A DNA stretch of 46,386 nt from Labilithrix sp. (lineage in GTDB: Bacteria; Myxococcota_A; Polyangia; Polyangiales; Polyangiaceae): positions 1-46,386 of the forward strand of contig JAHBWF010000046.1 of assembly GCA_019637105.1 (NCBI GenBank). The letters are read 5' to 3'. The position numbers were made by a program, and so were the translations under genes. The notes beneath the pieces were generated by a model. The model saw only the letters and a list, made by a program, of their open reading frames with translations. It was not told the origin of the DNA and did no database searches. Positions within the stretch are counted from its first letter, which is position 1. Every line of letters begins with the position of its first letter. Of the stretch, positions 31,519 through 39,686 are shown one piece after another.

Positions 31519-32742
31519 ATGATCAGCTTCCAGCCGACGGAGGATCAGGGGCTCATGGTGGAGTCGGTCGCGCAGTTCGCGCGCGCCCTCCGCGCGAAGA
31601 TCCGCGACAACGAGAAGGCGCGCGAGCTGCCCGAGGCCGTCCGGAAGACGGCGCACGAGCTCGGGCTCGGGCTCGTCGCGCTCCCCGAGTCCCTCGGCGG
31701 CGCCGGCCTCGGGCTCACCACCGCGGTGCTGCTCGACGAGGAGCTCGCCTGGGGCGATCCGGCCGCCCCGTTCGCGCTGGGCGGCCCGGGCGCGTTCGGC
31801 CTCGCCGTCGCGGAGCTCGGCACCGAGGAGCAGGCCCGGGCCGCGCTGGCCCCGTTCACCGCGGAGGGCGCGCACGGGCGCTTCGGGGCGGTCGCGTGGG
31901 GCGAGCGGAGGCCGAACGCCGAGCGGCCGGGGCTCTCGACGACCGCGACGAAGAAGGGCGACGGCTGGCAGCTCGACGGCGCGAAGGCCTACGTGCTGAA
32001 CGCCGATCGCGCCGAGCACTTCGTCGTCTTCGCCCAGGTCGACCCGAGCGCCGGCTGGCGCGGCCTCGGCGCGTTCCTCGTCGATCGCGGCGCGGCGGGG
32101 CTGACGGTGACCGAGCGCGCCGTGACGCTCGGCCTCGACGCCGCGAGCTTCGGCGGGCTCGCGCTCTCCGGCGTCGTGGTGCCCGCGGCGGCGCGGCTGA
32201 CCGGCGGCGCCGACTTCGACGCGGCCCTCGTGCGGTTCTTCGCGAAGAACGCGCTGCTCGTCGCCGCGCGCGGCGTCGGCCTGTCGCGCGCCGCGTTCGA
32301 GGTGACGCGCGAGTACGTCGACACGCGGAGGGCGTTCGGCAAGCCGATCGGTCATTTCCAGGCGGTCGCGTTCACCGTCGCCGACCGCGCGATGGACGTC
32401 GACGCGAGCCGCGGGCTCGTGTGGCGCGCGGCGGCCGCGTGGGACGCCCTCGCGCGCGGCGAAGGGAGCGAAGCGGACGCGCTGCTGCTGACGGCGCAGG
32501 CCGTCGCGTTCGGCCACGAGGCGGCGATGCGCTGCGGGGACGACGGCGTTCAGCTCCACGGCGGCGCCGGCTTCATGCGCGACTACCCCGTCGAGAAGCT
32601 GATGCGCGACGCGAAGCAGATCGGCCTCACCGGCATGACCGCGGAGCAAGCCGATCAGCTCGCGGCGGCGATCACGCTCGGCGCGCCGCTCGATCCGGGG
32701 CTCGTGCTCCCCACCCCCGAGACGCAGAACGCGTTCGTCTGA
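31519..32742 (+). CDS. Acyl-CoA dehydrogenase-like protein, catalytic Glu not evident
   Basis: A 407-residue cytosolic flavoprotein-family member. N-terminal helices, a mid beta-domain (GWQLDGAKAYVLNA, FLVDRGAAGLTV) and a C-terminal helical domain (TRRAFGKPIGHFQAVAFTVADRAMD, GDDGVQLHGGAGFMRDYPVEKLMRDA) follow the family order. Where most members have YEGTxEI with the catalytic Glu, this one reads LTGMTAEQAD (Gly372), so the base is absent from its usual place. The next gene keeps EGT. Paired dehydrogenases of this kind form alpha2beta2 heteromers in mycobacteria, with the base in only one subunit. A non-catalytic partner role is inferred. Confidence 0.85.
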   Translation: MISFQPTEDQGLMVESVAQFARALRAKIRDNEKARELPEAVRKTAHELGLGLVALPESLGGAGLGLTTAVLLDEELAWGDPAAPFALGGPGAFGLAVAELGTEEQARAALAPFTAEGAHGRFGAVAWGERRPNAERPGLSTTATKKGDGWQLDGAKAYVLNADRAEHFVVFAQVDPSAGWRGLGAFLVDRGAAGLTVTERAVTLGLDAASFGGLALSGVVVPAAARLTGGADFDAALVRFFAKNALLVAARGVGLSRAAFEVTREYVDTRRAFGKPIGHFQAVAFTVADRAMDVDASRGLVWRAAAAWDALARGEGSEADALLLTAQAVAFGHEAAMRCGDDGVQLHGGAGFMRDYPVEKLMRDAKQIGLTGMTAEQADQLAAAITLGAPLDPGLVLPTPETQNAFV

Positions 32743-32761
32743 CGAAGTCCCCGCGCCTCGC

Positions 32762-32799
32762 CGCCCGCCCACGGAAGCAGCGCCCGCCCACGGAAGAAG
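32762..32799 (+). repeat. Tandem 19-bp duplication of the ribosome-binding region
   Basis: CGCCCGCCCACGGAAGCAG (32762-32780) is followed directly by a copy with one change (32781-32799). The second copy supplies the GGAAGAAG Shine-Dalgarno of the next gene. Confidence 0.7.
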
Positions 32800-32804
32800 A
32801 TGCC

Positions 32805-34056
32805 ATGACGATCGAGTTCTCGTTCAGCAAGAAGCACCTCGAGATGCGCGAGGGGATCCGCGGCCTCGCGAAGAGCGTCATCCGCCCGCAGGCGCTCGCG
32901 TGGGACCGCGCCGGCGGGATCCCGGAGGACTTCCTCCGGAACATGGCGCGGCTCGCGACGTCGATGGGCTCGAACGCGATGACGTCCGGCCTCGGCGACG
33001 AGTCCGACGGCGCGCGCGCGGACCTCGCCGACGCCGGCGATCGCAAGAAGAAGCTCGGCGCGAACCTGTTCGGCGTGCTCGCAGCCGAGGAGCTCTCGTG
33101 GGGCGATCCCGGCCTCTTGCTCTGCCTCCCCGGTCCTGGCCTCGGGGGCCCGCCGGTCCGCGCGAGCGGGACGCCGGAGCAGAAGAAGCGCTTCTTCTCG
33201 ATCTTCAAGGATCTGCACGACGACGGCGCGCCGCTCCAGTGGGGCGCCTACGGCCTGACCGAGCCCGCGGCGGGCAGCGACGTCGCCGGCATCCGCGCGA
33301 CGTGCCGCAAGGACGGCAAGCACTGGGTCCTCAACGGGCGCAAGTGCTACATCACGAACGGCGCGCGCGCGGCGTGGACGGTGATCTTCGCGACGGTCGA
33401 TCCGTCGCTCGGACGCGCCGGGCACCGCGCGTTCGTCGTCGAGAAGGGCACGCCCGGCTTCTCGCGCGGAGGCCCATCTTCTCCTCGATGCGTCCGACCG
33501 AGAAGCCGGGCGTGCCCTCCGAAGGTTCTGCCGCGTCCCCGAGGAAAACCTGCTCGGCGGCGAGGAGAGGTACGTCTCGAAGGAGGGCTTCATGACCGCC
33601 ATGAAGACCTTCGACAACACGCGGCCCCTCGTCGGCGCGATGGCGCTCGGCATCGGCCGCGCCGCGTACGAGTACACCTGCGAGTTCGTGAAGAAGAACT
33701 ACGTGCTGTCGCGCCCCGTCCCGCGCTACGCCGCGATCGCCGAGCGCCTCGCGCGCGTCGGCCGCGGCCTCGAGGCCGCGCGCACGCTCACCTGGCGCGC
33801 CGCGTGGCTGGCCGACGAGGGCGAGCCGAACGCGAAGGAGGCGAGCATGTCGAAGGCGATGGCGGGTCAGGCCGCCATCCGGGCGTGCATCGAGGCGATC
33901 GAGATCTGCGGCGCGGAGGGCTCGATCGCGAAGGACCACCAGCTCCTCGAGAAGTGGTTCCGCGACATCAAGGTCTACGACATCTTCGAAGGCACCGGGC
34001 AGATCCAGCGCATCGTCATCTCGAAGCGGCTGATCTCGGACCTCAAGGCGTTCTGA
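32805..34056 (+). pseudogene. Acyl-CoA dehydrogenase disrupted by a local inverted duplication
   Basis: The first part (32805-33464) encodes a normal N-terminal half: SFSKKHLEMREGIRGLAK, GLTEPAAGSDVAGIRATC, GRKCYITNGARAAWTV and VVEKGTPGFS. The last part (33520-34056), in the +1 frame, resumes with CRVPEENLLGGEERYVSKEG and includes the catalytic EGT (VYDIFEGTGQIQR). Between them 33465-33519 should encode something like VGRIEEKMGLRA plus about ten more residues, but those bases are present only as the reverse complement (33465-33498), followed by a reverse-complement copy of the GTPGFS codons. The total length departs from a multiple of three by one base. It may be a true lesion or an assembly fault. 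Confidence 0.85.
33445..33518. repeat. Perfect 20-bp inverted repeat enclosing an inverted coding segment
   Basis: AGGGCACGCCCGGCTTCTCG (33445-33464) and its exact complement (33499-33518) flank 34 nt. Read on the minus strand the enclosed bases give GTPGFSVGRIEEKMGLRA, exactly the protein expected on the plus strand. Confidence 0.9.
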
Positions 34057-34127
34057 CGCGACGAAGCACGCCGGCGCTCGAAGCCCGGAGAGCTCCTCGA
34101 GCGCCGCGGCGGCGTCCTCGGCGGACC

Positions 34128-34170
34128 GACGCCCCCGAGGCGCGCGAGCGATCTCGCGCCTCGGGGCGTC
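34128..34170. terminator. Long hairpin downstream of the acyl-CoA dehydrogenase genes
   Basis: The left arm 34128-34148 (GACGCCCCCGAGGCGCGCGA...) pairs with 34153-34170 (CTCGCGCCTCGGGGCGTC) over 18 bp, with one C and one CG bulged and a CGAT loop. No U-tract. Confidence 0.5.
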
Positions 34171-34178
34171 GTCGCGCC

Positions 34179-34202
34179 GGAGGTGGGGCGCACCCCACCT
34201 CC
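34179..34202. terminator. 10-bp perfect hairpin
   Basis: GGAGGTGGGG and CCCCACCTCC flank CGCA. It stands 9 nt from the previous hairpin, and the pair separates the plus-strand dehydrogenases from the minus-strand cysteine-rich remnant. Confidence 0.55.
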
Positions 34203-34679
34203 GTTGCTCCCGCAGAACGCGACGCACGTGTTCGTCGGGTCGCCCTCGGTGCAGAGCCCCTGACACGCGCCGAGCCCCTGGAACCCGACGAAGCACTCCG
34301 CCGGCCCCGCGGCCGCCTTCGCCTTGCAGGTGCCGGCGTCGCAGTCGTTCCCCGGCTTGCAGGCGCCGATGCCCGAGCAGGCGTCGCCGACGTCGCCGGG
34401 CGGCGCGTCGGAGCAGACGTCGTTCAGGCAGATCTGCCCCGGCGCGCACGGGGTGCCCCCCGCGCAGCTCCCGTCCTTCGGAGCGAACGCCTTGCAGGTG
34501 CCCGCGTCGCCGCTCCCGTTCGGCGAGCAGTACGCGCCGTCCACGCAGATCGGGTGATTCTTGCTCGGGATCCCGTTCCAGCAGGGGCCGTCGACGGCGC
34601 CGGGGGGCTTGCACGTCCCCGGCGTCGACGGACGCGGAGCCGCACCGAGCGCGACTCGCCGGCGCCGCCGAGGTCCGCG
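34200..34679 (-). pseudogene. Remnant of a cysteine-rich secreted protein
   Basis: One minus-strand frame carries a clear disulphide-rich sequence: PGTCKPPGAVDGPCW, NHPICVDGAYCSP, GTCKAFAPKDGSC, APGQICLNDVCSD, GDACSGIGACKPGNDC and TNTCVAFCGSNGGG. It has no start codon or signal peptide (a TGA at 34680-34682 closes the frame just upstream). A plausible earlier part (SPEVDVTRDADLGGAGESRS) lies in another frame at about 34640-34720. Downstream it runs on without a natural stop into the hairpins. A decayed or frameshifted gene is most likely; a real small gene starting at GTG 34544 is possible but less likely. Confidence 0.5.
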
Positions 34680-34745
34680 TCACGCGTGACGTCGACCTCC
34701 GGTGACGCCGCGCGATCGCGCCCGGCGCGCTCGAGCGCTCAGGGC

Positions 34746-35234
34746 TCAGGACCGATAGGCCGCCTCGAGCGCCGCGACGTCGAGCTTGATCATCTTGAGC
34801 ATCGCGTCGGTGACCCGCTTCGATCGGACCGGATCGCGATCGCTCATCAGCTCGTCCATCACCGCCGGGACGATCTGCCAGCGCAGCCCGAACTTGTCGA
34901 TGAGCCAACCGCACGCCTGCGCCTTGCCGCCGCCCTCGAGGAGCGCGTTCCAGTAGCGATCGAGCTCGGCCTGATCGTCGCACGAGACGACGATCGAGAC
35001 GGCGTCGTTGAACTCGTGGTGGGGACCGGCGCTGATGGCCTGGAAGCGCTGCCCGAAGAGCGTGAAGTCCACGACCTTCACCGAGCCCGCGGGCCCGCTC
35101 GGCGAGTCGCTCTGCAGCGGCGTCACGCGGTCGACGCGCGAGCCCGGGAAGATGGAAGCGTAGAAGCGCGCCGCCTCCTCGGCCTCTTTCGCGAACCACA
35201 GGTGCGTGAAGATCTTCGAGCCGTTCAACGTCAT
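34746..35234 (-). CDS. PhnB-like VOC-superfamily protein
   Basis: A 162-residue cytosolic protein of the 3-demethylubiquinone-9 3-methyltransferase/PhnB-like group (PF06983): KIFTHLWFAKEAEEAARFYASIFPGS, SVKVVDFTLFGQRFQAISAGPHHEFNDAVSIVVSC and KFGLRWQIVPAVMDEL. Several members bind no metal and the function is unclear. AGGAGG lies 8 nt before the ATG. The 275 bp upstream (35235-35509) hold an AT-richer patch near 35370-35400 that may be its promoter; I see no gene there. Confidence 0.85.
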   Translation of the reverse strand: MTLNGSKIFTHLWFAKEAEEAARFYASIFPGSRVDRVTPLQSDSPSGPAGSVKVVDFTLFGQRFQAISAGPHHEFNDAVSIVVSCDDQAELDRYWNALLEGGGKAQACGWLIDKFGLRWQIVPAVMDELMSDRDPVRSKRVTDAMLKMIKLDVAALEAAYRS

Positions 35235-35509
35235 GGTCGTGCCTCCTGGTGAGCGACGGCTCGAGCGCCGCCGCGCCGCCGCGGGAAGGGCGGCGTCCGA
35301 GAGACGACGAACGACCCCGGCCTCGATCGACACGCCCGCTCGAAAATTTCGCGGGGTCGCACCTCGGTCGAATTGGCCATGCAATTTCGCTCGTTTATGA
35401 ACGACCACCGCTCCGCGGAGCGCATCCAACGCGAGCCTGCGCCGCGCACGCGCGCGGGCCGGAGGAGCCCTCGCGAAGCCGAGCGCGTCCGGCGCGAGCG
35501 CGCGCCGCG

Positions 35510-38500
35510 TCAGAAGAGCCCGATCGCGAAGTTGATCGCCCCGATGTCCTCGTAGGGCTGCTTCGTCACGTTGAAGCCGTAGTCGACCGCGAGCGGCCCG
35601 ACCGGCGTCTGGACGCGGAGGCCGCTGCCGACCGCGACGCGCATCGGGAACACGCCCTTGCGGAACGGGTAGCTCGGATCGATCCAGAGGTTGCCGATGT
35701 CGCCGAAGAGCACCGTCTCGAACGGGCCGCGCAGCGGGATGCGCAGCTCGATGCGCTCGTTCACCATCAGGTTGCCGCCGCGGATCGGCTGCGTCGCCGC
35801 GGTGAACTTGTTGGCGTTCGGGATCGTCTGCCCCGGGTTGTTCGGATCCTCGACGTCGTCCGGCAGGTCCTTCGACGCGTAGATGCGGTCGACGTTGTCC
35901 TGCGGGATGAAGCTGTTCAGCGTCCAGCCGCGCATCGTGTCGACGCCGCCCATGAAGAAGAGGCGATCCGGATACGTCTGCGACGTGTCGGTCAGCTGCA
36001 GGTTCACCCCGGCGCGCGTCAGCGCCGCGATGCGCAGGCCCTTCGGCAGCGGGATGTAGCCGCCGAAGGTCTGCGTCAGCTTGAAGAAGTGGCTCTCGGG
36101 CGGCGGCGGCTGGCCGCTCAGCCGCGCGCGCTCGAGGTTCACGTCCGTCGGGAAGGCGTCGACGTGCTCGATGCCGCTGACGACGAACGTGCCGCGCGTC
36201 GCGTTGAACGCGTTGTCGCGCCTGTCCCAGGTCGCCAGGAGGCGCTGCGAGAACGCGTACGTCTCGCCGTCGGGCACGAGGAGCTGGCGGACCAGGTCCG
36301 TGATGTTCTGGCCCTGATCGAGCAGCGCGCGGAGGTAGTCGTTCGCGCTGCCCGAGCGGAAGATGCGGCTGTTGTTGAACTCGAAGCTCTGGAAGAACGT
36401 GAACTGCAGCTCGCCGACGGGGCGGTAGTTCACGTTGGGGATCGCGGCGATCTTCGTGAGGTAGAAGTCGCGCTGGAGGTCGTGCACGAGGATCGTGTCG
36501 ACGCCGCCGCGGACGAGCGGCCCCAAGCCGATCTCCGGGAAGACGACGCCCGCCGTGGCGCGGATCCCGAGGCGCGCGATGTCGTTCAGGTTGCGGTAGT
36601 TGCTCCGCGCGACGGGATCGATGATGAGCGGCGTCGGGATGTACGCGAGCTGGAGGCGCAGCGTGAGCTGGATCGCGTTGCCCCAGAGGTTCGTGTGCCC
36701 GTACTCGGCGCGCAGGCGGAAGCCCTCGCCCGTCGAGAAGCCGGGGCCGATCTCCGTGTACTGCCGCGGCCGCTCGACCATCGTGACGATGACGGTCTTG
36801 TTCCGCTGCGGGACGTACGGGTTCTCGAGCGCCACGGTCACCGTCGAGAACGCGCCCAGCGTCGCGATGCGCTCCTCGGTCAGGCGGACGAGGCTCGCGC
36901 GGCACGGCTTGCCCTCGATCAGCGCGATGCGCTTGCGGATGACGGAGGCGCGGGTGAAGTCGTTTCCGCGGAGGACGATGTTGCGGACGATGACCTGCTC
37001 GCCCTCCGAGATCGCGAAGCGGACGCGCGCGCGCGTGTGGTCGGGGGACTGCTCGAGGGAGTACTTGACGTCCGCGAAGGCGTAGCCCTCCTCCCTGTAG
37101 GCGTCGAGCACGCGACGGCGCGCCTCCTCGAGCTTCACCGTGCTCGCGTACTGCCCGAGCTTCACGTCGGCCGCCGCGGCGAGGCGCGAGGGGGCGAGCG
37201 CCTCGGCGCCCGCGAAGGCGACGTCCCAGAGCTGCGTGCGCGGCCCGAGCTTCACCGGGATGCGGAGCCAGACGCGCGCCTCGCACTCGACGCCGTGCGC
37301 GGGATCGGGGACGCAGGTCGTCCCTTGCTCGAGCGGCGGCACGGTGAGCGGGAGGCCGATCGCGTCGTAGGTGCAGATGTCCGCGCCCTCCGCCGGCACC
37401 GGGATCGGGTTGCACTCGCCCGGCGGCGAGCGCGGGTGGCAGCGACGGCGGATGACCTGCACCGGGCCGACCTGCGCCGAGAGGAAGCCCTCGGAGCGGT
37501 AGAGCTCCTGCACGTGCTGCACGGCGCGCTCGTAGGTCTCGGGCACGTAGGCGCTCCGCGGCTCGAGGTCGAGCGGCGCCGGCCGGGCGCCCGTCGCGCC
37601 GAGCGGCTTCGCGATCGTCCGGTCGAGGACGCCGGGCTTCGGCGGCGCGAGGAGGTCCGCGCCCGGCAGCTCCTCCTCGAGGTAGCTGTCGATCTCGCTC
37701 CCGATCGCGCGGGCCGACCTCGGGCCGCCCTCGGTGAGCTTCTTGACGTCCTCCTCGCGGAGGCACGGGTACGACCGCGCGGCCACCTGGACGCGCGCGC
37801 CCTCGTTCACGTGAAAGACGAGGAACGTGAGCCCCTCCCCCGGCGCGCGGCCGGCGCCGCTCGGCTCCGGCGCGCCGCGGTGCTCGAGCTTCACCTCGAC
37901 GTCGAGGAAGCCGTGCTTCACGTAGAAGTCGACGATCTTCTGCACGAGGTGGTTCGGCGTTCGATCCGTCTCCTCCTCGAGGTCGAGCACGCCGTCGAGC
38001 GTGGAGCGATCGAAGTGGTCGTTGCCCTCGTAGCGCGTCTCGTAGCGCGTGCCGAAATCGACCCGGACGCGCAGCGTGATGATGCCTCGATGGAGGACGA
38101 GGTCGTGCGAGACCGCCGCGCGGTGGTGGTTCCGCGCTCGGATACGCGCCTCGAGCGCAGCGTCCGCGGCCGCGAGCAGGCTCTCGTCCGCGCGCATGCC
38201 CGTCTTCATCGCGTAGAAGCGCTCGGCGTCCTCGATCTCCTCCTTCGTCGCGCCGGTCGCGTACACCACGCGACGCTCGATGCGACGCGGCGCGCCCACC
38301 GAGGCGCTGACCTCGACGACGACGCGGAGCGGATCGTTGGTCCCCTGCGTCGTGATCGCGACGCGCGGCGCCGGGAAGCCGCGGCGCTGGATCAGCGCGT
38401 CGAGGCGCGCCTCGAGGGCGCGGAGATCGCCGGCGACGATCTCCCCCTCGGTCGCGAGATCGAGATCGCGGAGCAGCTCGTCGGCGTCGAGCGGCGCGCC

Positions 38501-38944
38501 GTGGAGATCGATGCGGATCGCGTCGATGACCTTGCGCGGCGTGACGACGATCGCGACGCGCACCCCGGCGCCGTCCATCTCGAGCTCGGCGCGCGCGTCG
38601 CCGAACGAGCCCGTCGCGAGCACCTCCTGCATCGCGCCGCGGAGCAGCTCGCGCGTGAGGATGTCTCCGGGCTTGAGGACCCCGACCGGCGGGACCTTCA
38701 CGTCGGGCCACACGCTCTTCTGCTCCGGCGGGATCACGACGTCGACGCCGAGCACGACCTGGTTCAGGTAGGGCTCGAGGTCCGGGCCGCTCCGGAGGAC
38801 GGGCGCCGGGTTGACCAGCGGCGGTACGGCCGGCGGGGTGAGCACCGCGACGTCGTCCGCGGCGTCGGCGCGCGCGCGCGCGACCGCCGAGAGGAGGGCG
38901 AGCGTGAGCATGACCCACGCGAAGCGCCTCCGGCATACACCCAT
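35510..38944 (-). CDS. bamA: Very long BamA/Omp85 outer-membrane assembly protein
   Basis: 1,144 residues, against about 810 in E. coli BamA. The signal peptide ends near ARA-DAA. A long periplasmic region (about 30-740) contains several POTRA-like beta-alpha-alpha-beta-beta units (for example RVRVDFGTRYETRYEGNDHF, VKYSLEQSPDHTRARVRFAI). The C-terminal barrel carries the L6 motif as MRGW (1004-1007) and ends VAVDYGF...IGLF with the terminal Phe. An insert around 500-555 has five cysteines (502, 511, 524, 544, 554), unusual in this family. It is either the essential BamA or an accessory Omp85/TamA-like paralogue; the barrel and size favour BamA. The -10-like TAGAAT lies 9 nt before the ATG. 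Confidence 0.88.
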   Translation of the reverse strand: MGVCRRRFAWVMLTLALLSAVARARADAADDVAVLTPPAVPPLVNPAPVLRSGPDLEPYLNQVVLGVDVVIPPEQKSVWPDVKVPPVGVLKPGDILTRELLRGAMQEVLATGSFGDARAELEMDGAGVRVAIVVTPRKVIDAIRIDLHGAPLDADELLRDLDLATEGEIVAGDLRALEARLDALIQRRGFPAPRVAITTQGTNDPLRVVVEVSASVGAPRRIERRVVYATGATKEEIEDAERFYAMKTGMRADESLLAAADAALEARIRARNHHRAAVSHDLVLHRGIITLRVRVDFGTRYETRYEGNDHFDRSTLDGVLDLEEETDRTPNHLVQKIVDFYVKHGFLDVEVKLEHRGAPEPSGAGRAPGEGLTFLVFHVNEGARVQVAARSYPCLREEDVKKLTEGGPRSARAIGSEIDSYLEEELPGADLLAPPKPGVLDRTIAKPLGATGARPAPLDLEPRSAYVPETYERAVQHVQELYRSEGFLSAQVGPVQVIRRRCHPRSPPGECNPIPVPAEGADICTYDAIGLPLTVPPLEQGTTCVPDPAHGVECEARVWLRIPVKLGPRTQLWDVAFAGAEALAPSRLAAAADVKLGQYASTVKLEEARRRVLDAYREEGYAFADVKYSLEQSPDHTRARVRFAISEGEQVIVRNIVLRGNDFTRASVIRKRIALIEGKPCRASLVRLTEERIATLGAFSTVTVALENPYVPQRNKTVIVTMVERPRQYTEIGPGFSTGEGFRLRAEYGHTNLWGNAIQLTLRLQLAYIPTPLIIDPVARSNYRNLNDIARLGIRATAGVVFPEIGLGPLVRGGVDTILVHDLQRDFYLTKIAAIPNVNYRPVGELQFTFFQSFEFNNSRIFRSGSANDYLRALLDQGQNITDLVRQLLVPDGETYAFSQRLLATWDRRDNAFNATRGTFVVSGIEHVDAFPTDVNLERARLSGQPPPPESHFFKLTQTFGGYIPLPKGLRIAALTRAGVNLQLTDTSQTYPDRLFFMGGVDTMRGWTLNSFIPQDNVDRIYASKDLPDDVEDPNNPGQTIPNANKFTAATQPIRGGNLMVNERIELRIPLRGPFETVLFGDIGNLWIDPSYPFRKGVFPMRVAVGSGLRVQTPVGPLAVDYGFNVTKQPYEDIGAINFAIGLF

Positions 38945-38953
38945 CGGGCGCGC

Positions 38954-38959
38954 ATTCTA
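38954..38959 (-). promoter_or_regulatory. -10-like TAGAAT before bamA
   Basis: On the minus strand TAGAAT ends 9 nt before the ATG, with no Shine-Dalgarno. Confidence 0.5.
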
Positions 38960-39009
38960 GTCCGTGCGGCGCCGCCGTGGACGACATCGTGACGCGAGCG
39001 CCGCCGGAT

Positions 39010-39642
39010 TCACGCCGACCGGCACAGGCGCTGCACGACCTCGGTGTACCAGCGGGCGGCCTCGCGCGGGCTCGGCGACGTCGAGGCCGAGCGCGCCGTG
39101 ATGAACCAGCGGTCGAACGTCATCGACGCGTCTCGGACGAGCGCGACGACGAGGTCGAACGGCATGTCGGCCCGCACGGTCCCGAGCCTCTGCCCCTCGC
39201 GGATCATGTCGGCGTAGAACGCCTCGATCACGCCGAGCAGCTCGGTCGAGCCGAGCTCGTCGAGCAGCGCCTTCTCCCGCTGCAGGCACATCATCAGCGC
39301 CGCAGCCGTGGGGTCCTCGAGCATGAACTCGTAGCCGAGCTCGGTGCTCCGCTCGACGAAGGCCCAGAAGCCCTCGGCGCCCTCCGGGCGCTCCACGGTC
39401 CGGACGACGGCGAAGAATTTTTCGTAGCAGCGCTGCAGCGCCGTGAGGAAGAGATCGCGCTTGTCGTCGAAGTAGTAGTACGCGGAGCTCTTCCCGAGCT
39501 GGAGCCGCTCGAGGAGCTGGTTGTACGAGGTGCGCTGGAACCCCGCGCGCGCGAACTCCTCGGCGGCGACGCGGAGGATCTCCTCCTGCCGCTCCGGAGG
39601 GAGCTGCTCGAACCGCCGCCTGGCCACACGCGTCGGTAGCAC
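39010..39642 (-). CDS. TetR-family regulator
   Basis: A 210-residue repressor. The N-terminal helix-turn-helix (RQEEILRVAAEEFARAGFQRTSYNQLLERLQLGKSSAYYYFDDK) is typical TetR, and the C-terminal helical part binds the inducer. It is divergent from the cyclopropane-synthase gene, 44 bp apart, with a perfect palindrome between. It most likely represses that gene and itself. The ligand is unknown but may be a fatty acid or acyl-CoA. The GTG start is the first of the frame. Confidence 0.93.
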   Translation of the reverse strand: MLPTRVARRRFEQLPPERQEEILRVAAEEFARAGFQRTSYNQLLERLQLGKSSAYYYFDDKRDLFLTALQRCYEKFFAVVRTVERPEGAEGFWAFVERSTELGYEFMLEDPTAAALMMCLQREKALLDELGSTELLGVIEAFYADMIREGQRLGTVRADMPFDLVVALVRDASMTFDRWFITARSASTSPSPREAARWYTEVVQRLCRSA

Positions 39643-39650
39643 GATTTGGC

Positions 39651-39667
39651 TTGTACCGTCGGTACAA
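39651..39667. promoter_or_regulatory. TetR operator between the regulator and cfa
   Basis: TTGTACCGTCGGTACAA is a perfect 17-bp palindrome around one T. It contains the TTGTAC that would be the -35 for the cfa-like gene, with GGTACA about 16 nt further on as -10. GGTACA also repeats the half-site. Confidence 0.85.
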
Positions 39668-39686
39668 CCGTAGGTACAGAGGAGCC

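Noticed and set aside
33445-33518. Invertible phase-variation switch
   Set aside because: Flipping the 34-bp segment does not restore the frame to the CRVPEENLL part, and no recombinase gene is nearby.
34746-38987. A 1,413-codon minus-strand frame that runs into the PhnB-like gene
   Set aside because: Only its last 163 codons (from 35234) are protein-like; the rest overlaps bamA in a nonsense Arg-rich frame.
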